Shown in pieces: positions 1 to 5,568 of a stretch of DNA of 17,614 nt. Each line of letters begins with the position of its first letter. The first letter of the stretch is position 1. The stretch is from positions 1-17,614 of the forward strand of contig WHTL01000035.1 of the NCBI GenBank assembly GCA_009377735.1, in the 5' to 3' direction. A program made the translations under genes and the position numbers. Source of the DNA: Acidimicrobiia bacterium. GTDB taxonomy: Bacteria > Actinomycetota > Acidimicrobiia > Spongiisociales > ZC4RG35. The notes beneath the pieces were generated by a model that worked only from the letters and a program-made list of their open reading frames with translations, was not told where the DNA came from and did not search any database.

Positions 1-2643
1 AACGGTAATCTCGCCAGTGGCCTCGTCGATGGCGAAGGCGTCACCGGTGTTGCCGTTGGTGATGGTGTAGGTGAGGGTGTCTCCATCGGGATCGCTGGCA
101 TCGACAGTGCCAACTGGAGCGCCGATGGTGGCATCCTCAGCGATATCGAAGTCGGAGTCCTCGGCCACCGGTGGCTCATTCACGTCCGTCACGGTGATGG
201 TGAAGGTCTCTGGCTGGCTGTCGACGGTGCCGTCGTTGGCGGTGACGGTGACCTCGGAGTCGCCCGGTGTGGTTGGGGTCCCGGTGATGGTCCCGGTGCT
301 GTCACCATTGTCGGCGAAGCTGAGCCCATCGGGAAGACCAGTAGCCGTGAGGGTGAGGTCGTCGCCGTCGGGATCGCTGGCGGACACTCCGATCGGCGTG
401 ATCTCGACGTCCTCGTCGACTGTCGCATCATCGATCGGATCGACGACGGGTGGCTCGTTGACGTCGGTGATGTTGATGGTGATCGTGGCGTCGACCGTAT
501 CACCCGATGCCGCTACCTCAACGGTAAGCGTGTAACTGGGTATCGTCTCGAAATCGAGGACGGCAGCAACGGTGATTTCGCCATTGGCCTGGTCGATGAC
601 GAAGGCGTCACCGGTGTTGCCGGAGGTGATGTCGAATGACAGGGAGTCGCCGTCGGGATCACTTGCATCGACAGAACCCACCGATGAGCCAACGGCGGTA
701 TCTTCGGCGATCGAGAAGGTGGCGTTCTGTGCTACCGGAGGTTGCGGATTGTCGGTGACGGTGATCGTGGCAACTCCTGAATCGGAGCCGCCGTTGTCGT
801 CGTTGACGGTGATTTCGAGTTCGAAGGACTGGGCGGTACCGAGTTGGCTGGCATCGGTGACGATTATGAGCCCGTTCTCATCGACGCTGAACACAGTCGA
901 GCCGGTGCCACCCATCACGTGGAACGTGAGAGGATCACCGTCTTCGTCGGACGCCCCAATAGTGCCCACCTCGTCGCCATTGGCAGCATCATCACCCACG
1001 GTAAATGTCAATGATTCGCCGAGTACCGGATCGTCATTTATGTTCGTCACGGTGATGGTGAAGGTGACGGGCTCGCTGTCGAGGTTGCCGTCGTCGGCGG
1101 TGACAGTGACCTCGGAGTCACCCGGTGTGGTTGGGGTCCCGGTGATTTCTCCGGTGCCGTCAGGGTTGTCGACGAAGCTGAGCCCATCGGGAAGACCAGT
1201 AGCCGTGAGGGTGAGGTCATTGCCGTCGGGATCGCTGGCTGACACTCCGATCGGCGTGATCTCGCCGTCCTCGTCGACTGTCGCATCATCGATCGGATCG
1301 ACGACGGGTGGCTCGTTGACGTCGGTGACGTCGATGGTGATGGTCGCATCGTCGGCTCCGGTTCCGTCACTGACCTCGATTGTGAGGGCGTACCTGGGCG
1401 TGGTCTCGTGGTCGAGTTCCGTGGCGACGGTAATCTCGTCAGTGGCGCTGTCGATGGCGAAGGCATCACTGGTGTTGCCGTTGGTGATGGTGTAGGTGAG
1501 GGTGTCTCCATCGGGATCGCTGGCATCGACATTGCCAACTGGAGCACCGATGGTGGCATCCTCGGCGACCGGGAAGGTGGCGTCCTCGATCACCGGTGGT
1601 TCATTGGTAGGTGTCGGCACCGTTGTTGGCGGGGTCGTCGGTGGTTGTGGTGTCGTCGGTGGCGGTGTCGGCTGAGTGGTCGGTGGTGTCGGCTGGGTTG
1701 TCGGGGGCGGGCTGGTGTCCCTCACCATGAGGTTGAAGGAGCGGCTGGCCTCGTCCTCGCCGTCGGTGACGGTGACGGTGATGTTCCACGTACCTTTGGT
1801 CCCTACCCGTCCGGACATCGTCCCGGTGTTGCTGTTGATGGTGAGTCCACCAGGTTGCCCAGTTGCACTGAAATCGAGAGGATCGGGCCCGTTGTCCGGG
1901 TCGTTGGCGCTGACCCGGATCTCAATCGGCTCGTCGACTTCTGCGGTGTAGTTGCCGATTGGTGCGAGCGAAGGGGCAACATTGCTCGGCTCGTCATCGG
2001 AGTCCCACTGGTCGAAGCGAGAAAGGAAGGTGGCGAGCTCGCCTCGGGTTACATCGTCGTGGGGACGGAAAGTTCCGTCGGGGTATCCGTAGGCGAGACC
2101 GTTCTCCGCGGCCCAGGCGAGGGCGTCGGCATAGAAGGCACCGTTGTCGGTGTCGGGGTAGTTGACCGGAGAGGTGGGTGGGGGCTCACCGGCACTACGC
2201 CAAAGGAAAGTGACTTGCTGGGCGCGCGTAACGTTCTCTTCGGGTCCAAAGGTTCCATCGGGGAACCCGTAGATGAGGGCATTCTCAGTCATCCATGCCA
2301 CTGCATCGGCGTAGAAAGCATCGGGCGCAACGTCGGGGAAGGTTGGAGGATTGGCTGGCTGGTTGGAGCCCAGATAGCGCCAGAAGAAGGTGGCGAACTC
2401 GCCGCGCGTGGCTGAGTTATCGGGACGGAACGTCCCGTCGTCATACCCGTAGACGAACCCATTCTCGGTCATCCACTCCACGGCGCAGGCGTAGAAGGCC
2501 TCGGCGGGAACATCGGGGAATCCCGTTTGGGTACAGTGCTTGTTTGCTTGGGCGCTCACCGGGGTGACGGCTATCGCCACCGAGGATATGAGAACCGCGA
2601 GTGCTGTCAATAAAGCAACAGACGTACGTCTGAAGAGGGCCAT
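1..2643 (-). CDS. Secreted SLH-domain surface protein with cadherin-like repeats (partial, C-terminus outside window)
   Basis: The minus strand is open from ATG at 2643 to base 1 (881 codons) with no stop, so the C-terminus lies beyond the left edge. Residues 1-33 form a signal peptide (basic MALFRR, hydrophobic core, VSAQA). Three SLH domains follow at about 42-92, 102-152 and 162-212, each with the Y-GYxDGTFxP pattern; the first and third end in TRGE while the second has TRAQ. An Ig/He_PIG-like domain (about 223-310), a Pro/Thr linker (311-347), then alternating cadherin-like (DASDPDGD, FAID) and He_PIG-like domains fill the rest. SLH domains normally anchor proteins to a secondary cell-wall polymer, so this is probably a calcium-binding surface or adhesion protein. 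The start has a GGGAG ribosome site 9 nt upstream and sits behind a structured leader shared with the locus at 4290-4509. Substrate or partner is unknown. Confidence 0.9.
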   Translation of the reverse strand, partial: MALFRRTSVALLTALAVLISSVAIAVTPVSAQANKHCTQTGFPDVPAEAFYACAVEWMTENGFVYGYDDGTFRPDNSATRGEFATFFWRYLGSNQPANPPTFPDVAPDAFYADAVAWMTENALIYGFPDGTFGPEENVTRAQQVTFLWRSAGEPPPTSPVNYPDTDNGAFYADALAWAAENGLAYGYPDGTFRPHDDVTRGELATFLSRFDQWDSDDEPSNVAPSLAPIGNYTAEVDEPIEIRVSANDPDNGPDPLDFSATGQPGGLTINSNTGTMSGRVGTKGTWNITVTVTDGEDEASRSFNLMVRDTSPPPTTQPTPPTTQPTPPPTTPQPPTTPPTTVPTPTNEPPVIEDATFPVAEDATIGAPVGNVDASDPDGDTLTYTITNGNTSDAFAIDSATDEITVATELDHETTPRYALTIEVSDGTGADDATITIDVTDVNEPPVVDPIDDATVDEDGEITPIGVSASDPDGNDLTLTATGLPDGLSFVDNPDGTGEITGTPTTPGDSEVTVTADDGNLDSEPVTFTITVTNINDDPVLGESLTFTVGDDAANGDEVGTIGASDEDGDPLTFHVMGGTGSTVFSVDENGLIIVTDASQLGTAQSFELEITVNDDNGGSDSGVATITVTDNPQPPVAQNATFSIAEDTAVGSSVGSVDASDPDGDSLSFDITSGNTGDAFVIDQANGEITVAAVLDFETIPSYTLTVEVAASGDTVDATITINITDVNEPPVVDPIDDATVDEDVEITPIGVSASDPDGDDLTLTATGLPDGLSFADNGDSTGTITGTPTTPGDSEVTVTANDGTVDSQPETFTITVTDVNEPPVAEDSDFDIAEDATIGAPVGTVDASDPDGDTLTYTITNGNTGDAFAIDEATGEITV
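181..472 (-). repeat. Direct repeat copy within the SLH/cadherin gene (second copy at 1039-1330)
   Basis: This 292-base segment aligns without gaps to 1039-1330 at an offset of 858 bases (286 codons, in frame). It encodes one He_PIG-like domain and the junction to its neighbours. Bases 409-470 are identical to 1267-1328 (62 bases). The cadherin-like modules also recur, starting near 1, 568 and 1426. Confidence 0.85.
1039..1330 (-). repeat. Direct repeat copy within the SLH/cadherin gene (first copy at 181-472)
   Basis: Partner of 181-472, offset 858 bases. Counted from the N-terminus, the array is cadherin, He_PIG, divergent cadherin-like, cadherin, He_PIG, cadherin. The 858-base distance therefore equals a three-domain unit, which suggests the array grew by in-frame duplication. 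Confidence 0.85.
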
Positions 2644-2672
2644 TCTTTCCACTCCCTGGTCTAAGTTGTCGT

Positions 2673-2706
2673 CCCGCCGAAGCGGGCCTGTTCATCCCCG
2701 AACAGG
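2673..2706 (-). promoter_or_regulatory. Tandem hairpins in the 5' leader of the SLH/cadherin gene (leader copy 1)
   Basis: On the minus-strand RNA, two stems abut. The first (2706-2687) is CCTGTTC-GGGGAT-GAACAGG, 7 bp with a 6-nt loop. The second (2686-2673) is CCCGC-TTCG-GCGGG, a 5-bp stem closed by a stable cUUCGg tetraloop. They lie about 30 nt upstream of the ATG at 2643 and just before the ribosome site. Both recur at 4319-4352. They may be a riboregulator or mRNA stabiliser; I do not recognise the family. Confidence 0.6.
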
Positions 2707-2781
2707 TATTTCAAGTAAGCCTAGAAAATGGGTGTGACAGAAACTCGCATCCCCTCTCACAACTCCATTTCTCCCAACAGC

Positions 2782-2810
2782 ATCCTAGCGCCGGAAAGGG
2801 GGCCTGACAA
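2782..2810 (-). promoter_or_regulatory. Sigma70-like promoter of the SLH/cadherin gene
   Basis: Read on the minus strand: TTGTCA (2810-2805), a 17-nt spacer, TAGGAT (2787-2782). The second copy of the module (4426-4454) keeps TTGTCA, a 17-nt spacer and TAGGGT although the spacer sequence has diverged, which argues that both hexamers are under selection. The transcript would carry a leader of roughly 130 nt. Confidence 0.65.
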
Positions 2811-2945
2811 CCATCTTTCAGTGGTTTTCATAAGGCAAGGACGTTGGGGCTGTATTACGATCTCAAACGGCAGGCACCGAGACGTAGTCTTCAGGAAATC
2901 CAGGCGTTGATACTCGATCGTTTGTTCCGTTTACTGCCTTTCTTG

Positions 2946-3000
2946 CCATGGTGGTCATCACTCTCCCGATGTCTCAGGAGAGTGATGATCGGCTCCATGG
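2946..3000 (-). terminator. Strong hairpin downstream of the collagen-like gene, candidate terminator
   Basis: TCATCACTCTCC (2955-2966) and GGAGAGTGATGA (2977-2988) form a perfect 12-bp stem around a 10-nt loop. It is flanked by CCATGG at 2946-2951 and 2995-3000, which can extend the structure. It begins about 33 nt after the stop of the gene ending at 3034. Neither strand has a U-tract after the stem, so it may be a non-canonical terminator or an mRNA 3'-end stabiliser. Confidence 0.5.
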
Positions 3001-3033
3001 TTGATCTCTAGCGCAAGAGCAGTAGCGATCTCA

Positions 3034-4017
3034 TTAGCCCTCGGCTCGCAACTCGATGAACTGAGCAGCCATGCCTTCACGATCCTCAGGCGTTGCCCCA
3101 CTATGTGACTGATCGATGAAGCATTCCATTGAAACCGTTGCCGGTCCCGTCACCTCGATGACCTCGTATTCCCAAGTTGGAGGAACCAGCCACGGACGTA
3201 ACTCCGTTGAGACAAACTTGCCTCTTCCAGTGGAGACCCAAATCGTCGACGATCCAAAGGCTCCGGCAATCTGAGTCCCATCGGCGTAGATACCGCATCC
3301 CTGAGAGTTCTTGAAGCTGCCATCGGTATCAGGAACGAACAGATTGACTCGACCTGTCACTGTCCACTCCCCTTCACCCAATTCCAAACTGGCAACCTCA
3401 ACGTGATCCCCAGCATTGGCACCACCGGACAAATCGACCGATGTTGCCCTGTCTATCTCAACCAATGGCTCAGGTGCTGGTTCACCCTGGAGACCTTGTG
3501 GACCAGTCAAACCCTGTGGACCCTGTGGACCTTCGGGACCCTCTGGGCCTTGGGGACCTTGCGGGCCAGGGTCACCCTGAGGACCTTGTGGACCGGCAGG
3601 GCCAACGGGACCGGGAGGACCACCAGGATCACCCTTCGGGCCCTGTGGACCTTGTGGGCCAGGGTCACCTTGGGGGCCACGCTCGCCAGCCTCGCCCTCG
3701 TCACCCTTCACGCCCTGCTCACCCTGAGGGCCTTGTGGACCCTCGGGGCCAGGAATACCACTCTCGATGTTGGTGGCGAAGCGATGGAAAAACGCCGACA
3801 TCTGGCCCCGGGTCACATTGTCCTCGGGACCAAACGTTCCGTCCTCATATCCCGTGGTGATGCCATTCTCGGCAAGCCACGAGATGTCATCGTGGAAGGT
3901 GTGGTCGTCTGGCACATCGGGGAAGTCGTGAGACGCAATGGTCTGCGCTCCCGCCGTGCCTGCCAGTACCAGCATCAGAGCCGATCCCAGCAGGATCTTT
4001 GAGAATTTTCTCCTCAT
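3034..4017 (-). CDS. Secreted protein with one SLH domain and a collagen-like Gly-X-Y region
   Basis: The 327-residue product has a signal peptide (MRRKFSK, hydrophobic stretch, AGA-Q cleavage near 24), one SLH domain at about 32-81 (GYEDGTFGPEDNVTRGQ), a collagen-like region at about 87-180 rich in GPQ, GPE and GDP triplets, and a 140-residue C-terminal domain without a recognised family. The C-terminal part contains two cysteines (near 241 and 299) and looks beta-rich. The triplet register breaks once, at GDPGGPPGP near residue 130. Such a layout suggests a cell-wall-anchored trimeric stalk carrying a globular head. The ATG at 4017 overlaps the stop of the 92-codon ORF upstream (ATGA) and has an AAGGA ribosome site 8 nt upstream. 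A strong hairpin follows the stop. Ligand and role are unknown. Confidence 0.88.
   Translation of the reverse strand: MRRKFSKILLGSALMLVLAGTAGAQTIASHDFPDVPDDHTFHDDISWLAENGITTGYEDGTFGPEDNVTRGQMSAFFHRFATNIESGIPGPEGPQGPQGEQGVKGDEGEAGERGPQGDPGPQGPQGPKGDPGGPPGPVGPAGPQGPQGDPGPQGPQGPEGPEGPQGPQGLTGPQGLQGEPAPEPLVEIDRATSVDLSGGANAGDHVEVASLELGEGEWTVTGRVNLFVPDTDGSFKNSQGCGIYADGTQIAGAFGSSTIWVSTGRGKFVSTELRPWLVPPTWEYEVIEVTGPATVSMECFIDQSHSGATPEDREGMAAQFIELRAEG
3478..3759 (-). repeat. Collagen-like Gly-X-Y coding repeat
   Basis: About 31 Gly-X-Y triplets are encoded by short degenerate 9-base units (GGxCCxCAx type on the minus strand; many copies of ggaccttgtgg on the plus strand). It is a coding low-complexity repeat that is likely to vary in length between strains, and it produces the long open frames seen on the opposite strand. 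Confidence 0.85.
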
Positions 4018-4292
4018 GGTTGTTTCCTTTCCTCTCCATCCCCACCCGATCTGAGTGGGAAACCTGGTTGAGCTAAGGGAGCAGGGAAGGTGACGGCGCA
4101 GGTCGCCTCGTCGATGGCGAAGACGCCATCGGGTTTATCGGTGGTGATTGAGAAGGTGACGGTGTCATCGTCGGGACCGCTGGCATCGATCGTGCCCACG
4201 GGCATAGCGACGGACTTGTCCTCGGCTATCTCATAAGCGGCGTCCACTGCCATTGGCGGTGGACCAACAGACCTGAGTCTGGTGAGGGCCAT
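4014..4292 (-). CDS. 92-residue cadherin-domain remnant ORF, coupled to the collagen-like gene
   Basis: The ORF starts at an ATG in the same position, relative to the duplicated leader, as the large SLH gene. It even begins MALTRL against MALFRR. It then passes directly into a cadherin-like stretch (EIAEDKSVAMPVGTIDAS, FAIDEATCAVTF) matching the repeats of that gene. SLH domains and most of the signal peptide are missing, and the last 23 residues (PLRSGGDGEERKQP end) merely read through the ribosome site of the next gene. Its TGA overlaps the ATG of the collagen-like gene (ATGA). The simplest reading is a decayed, internally deleted copy of the SLH/cadherin gene. It may survive as a translated leader that feeds ribosomes into the collagen gene. 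A functional small secreted protein is unlikely because no signal peptide is visible. Confidence 0.6.
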   Translation of the reverse strand: MALTRLRSVGPPPMAVDAAYEIAEDKSVAMPVGTIDASGPDDDTVTFSITTDKPDGVFAIDEATCAVTFPAPLAQPGFPLRSGGDGEERKQP

Positions 4293-4318
4293 TTTCTTCC
4301 ACTCCGTTGTCGTATGGT

Positions 4319-4352
4319 CCCGCCGAAGCGGGCCCGTTCATCCCCGAACAGG
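4319..4352 (-). promoter_or_regulatory. Tandem hairpins in leader copy 2
   Basis: Minus-strand RNA forms CCTGTTC-GGGGAT-GAACGGG (4352-4333) followed immediately by CCCGC-TTCG-GCGGG (4332-4319). Compared with copy 1, the only stem change turns a U-A pair into a U-G wobble. That keeps pairing in minus-strand RNA but would give a C-A mismatch in plus-strand RNA, which supports a structure acting in the minus-strand transcript. Confidence 0.6.
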
Positions 4353-4425
4353 TATTTCAATAACCCTACGAAACGGGTGTGACAGAAACTCGCATCCTCT
4401 TATCACTCCATCTCTCCCAGCGGAG

Positions 4426-4454
4426 ACCCTAGCCCCGAACAGTGGACATGACAA
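4426..4454 (-). promoter_or_regulatory. Sigma70-like promoter of the remnant ORF/collagen-like operon
   Basis: Minus strand: TTGTCA (4454-4449), 17-nt spacer, TAGGGT (4431-4426). Matches the promoter of copy 1 in both hexamers and in spacing. It drives a leader of roughly 130 nt before the ATG at 4292. Confidence 0.65.
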
Positions 4455-4477
4455 CCAGTTTTGGGAACACGAATGCA

Positions 4478-4506
4478 TTGGCTCAGCGAGCGGGGAGCGA
4501 TACGAT
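4478..4506 (+). promoter_or_regulatory. Promoter of the RNase/barstar operon (leaderless type)
   Basis: TTGGCT (4478-4483), a 17-nt spacer and TACGAT (4501-4506) lie so that transcription would begin at or next to GTG 4514, giving a leaderless mRNA. It diverges from the promoter at 4426-4454, leaving about 24 nt between the two -35 elements. Confidence 0.5.
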
Positions 4507-4513
4507 CTCTCTG

Positions 4514-5137
4514 GTGAGGTCAAAGCGAACTGTGGGCGGTCTTGTTGCCGCAGTAGTTGTCGCCCTGCTCACCTGGTGGGTGTATGGGGACGACGGTGCA
4601 CCCCAGGAGACTCCGACAAGTGAGCCGTCGGTCAGCGTTCCCGGTGGTGGCTCAGACTCGATCGACACCGATATAACTCCGCCATTCGGAACCAGTAGCG
4701 ATGCCAGCGTGCCCAGCACTGTTCCCGAAATGTCAAGCGGAGAAGCCGACTTCTCAACGAGCCTTCAACCGGACACAACGAATGGCTCCTTCGCCACGAC
4801 AACCACGGTTGCAATGGACGCAACCACGACGCCACAGTCCGGCGTCGACCCCGAATCCGGGCTGCAATGGCTGGCGGCATCCGAACTCCCTCCGGAGGCT
4901 CACACCACCTTAGGTCTAATCGACAGCGATGGTCCCTACCCCTATGACCAGGACGGAGCAACCTTTGAGAACCGAGAGGGAATCCTCCCCGATCATCCCA
5001 TTGGCTACTACCGGGAGTTCACCGTCGACACACCTGGTGCGGACCACCGCGGGGCCCGGCGTATTGTCGTTGGGGACGGGGATGAGTTCTACTACACCGA
5101 AGACCATTACGAGTCCTTCGAACGGATCTCGCGATGA
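4514..5137 (+). CDS. Membrane-anchored or secreted guanyl-specific ribonuclease, RNase Sa/T1 superfamily
   Basis: The C-terminal 90 residues closely follow Streptomyces RNase Sa (LPPEA, DGPYPYDQDG, FENRE, GYYREFTV, TPGADHRGARRI, DHYESF). The catalytic set is present: Glu168 (Sa Glu54), Arg179 (Arg65), Arg183 (Arg69) and His198 (His85). The Cys pair that forms the Sa disulfide is absent. The N-terminus has RSKR, a hydrophobic helix (about 8-25) and a Ser/Thr/Pro-rich linker of roughly 90 residues, so it is either membrane-tethered outside the cell or cleaved and released. GTG 4514 is preferred because it fits a leaderless promoter; GTG 4442 or ATG 4448 in the same frame would overlap the divergent promoter and lack a ribosome site. 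The stop overlaps the barstar start (ATGA), as expected of a toxin and its immunity partner. It cleaves RNA after guanosine, by family. Confidence 0.85.
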   Translation: MRSKRTVGGLVAAVVVALLTWWVYGDDGAPQETPTSEPSVSVPGGGSDSIDTDITPPFGTSSDASVPSTVPEMSSGEADFSTSLQPDTTNGSFATTTTVAMDATTTPQSGVDPESGLQWLAASELPPEAHTTLGLIDSDGPYPYDQDGATFENREGILPDHPIGYYREFTVDTPGADHRGARRIVVGDGDEFYYTEDHYESFERISR

Positions 5138-5547
5138 GCCTGTTAACGGACCTACTGGACGGGCATCTGGAGAGCGGTGTGCATCACTGGCACTCCGAGC
5201 TTGGCCACATTGAGTTGGCCCGGCTCGCGACCGAGGCCGGATGGCGCCTTGTGGTACTCGATACCCGAAACATCACCGATAAGACCGGGTTCCTCGACGC
5301 ATGTCGCGAGGTGTTCGACTTCCCCGACTGGACGGGACACAACTACGACGCCCTGGTGGACGCCCTGCGCGATGTGCGTGGCGACGCTGGAGTACTGGTT
5401 TTGTGGGAGGGCTGGGACAACCTGGCGAGGACGAACCGATCCGTCTTCGACACCGCCTATGGGATCTTGGAGCGGAGAAACGAGTTCGTCCCAGGTGGTC
5501 CCTTCTCGGTCCTGCTGCGTAACACCAACGCTAACCCTGAACATTAG
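5134..5547 (+). CDS. Barstar-family ribonuclease inhibitor
   Basis: The 137-residue product has the barstar core: FPDWTGHNYDALVDALRD, equivalent to the FGxNLDALWDCL helix whose Asp residues plug the RNase active site; both Asp are present in YDALVDAL. Further hallmarks are the early VVLDTRNITDK strand/turn and a C-terminal FSVLLRN strand. No signal peptide is visible, so it acts in the cytoplasm and neutralises unexported nuclease. It starts inside the ribonuclease gene (ATGA overlap), which implies translational coupling and matched production. It is longer than Bacillus barstar (about 90 aa) owing to an N-terminal extension of about 35 residues (HWHSELGHIELARLATEAG), which is usual in actinobacterial homologues. 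The stop is 21 nt from the convergent gene end at 5569. Confidence 0.87.
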   Translation: MSLLTDLLDGHLESGVHHWHSELGHIELARLATEAGWRLVVLDTRNITDKTGFLDACREVFDFPDWTGHNYDALVDALRDVRGDAGVLVLWEGWDNLARTNRSVFDTAYGILERRNEFVPGGPFSVLLRNTNANPEH

Positions 5548-5568
5548 GGTCAGGTTTTACCGCCGTGA

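Larger units (their letters stand above)
2641..2864 (-). repeat. Duplicated upstream module, copy 1
   Basis: This segment, covering the first codon, ribosome site, hairpins, leader and promoter, aligns with 4290-4509. The best-conserved blocks are the two hairpins, a block reading GAGTTTCTGTCACACCC on the minus strand, TGAAATACCTGTTC, and the promoter hexamers. Similarity weakens beyond 2812 but resumes at TACGATCTC (2856-2864). The rest of the 2644-3033 gap (2865-2945) shows no gene or structure that I can support. Confidence 0.75.
4290..4509 (-). repeat. Duplicated upstream module, copy 2
   Basis: Diverged copy of 2641-2864, placed before the cadherin remnant ORF. It keeps the promoter hexamers, the leader blocks, both hairpins and the GGAGTGGAA ribosome site. 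At its far end it holds the -10 hexamer (TACGAT) of the divergent RNase promoter, which is also present in copy 1 at 2856-2861 where no gene follows. Confidence 0.75.

Noticed and set aside
181..1330. CRISPR array or mobile-element repeats
   Set aside because: The repeats are hundreds of bases long, in frame, and encode domains; spacing and length do not fit CRISPR, and no transposase is present.
71..2415. Plus-strand open frames of 154, 307 and 335 codons across the SLH/cadherin gene
   Set aside because: The Ser/Thr/Val-rich or Gly/Val-rich repeats are shadows of the minus-strand cadherin array, which is open over its full 881 codons and has a signal peptide and SLH domains.
3403..4002. Long plus-strand open frames with repeated WTLRTLWT-like or DLVDRQGQ-like protein opposite the collagen-like gene
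   Set aside because: They are the mirror of the Gly-X-Y codon repeat: their repetitive composition comes from the minus-strand triplets. They have no ribosome site or family resemblance.
4442..4513. Upstream start (GTG 4442 or ATG 4448) for the ribonuclease
   Set aside because: It would overlap the -35 of the divergent surface-gene promoter, has no close ribosome site, and adds 24 residues before a hydrophobic helix; GTG 4514 fits a leaderless promoter better. The longer form cannot be fully excluded.
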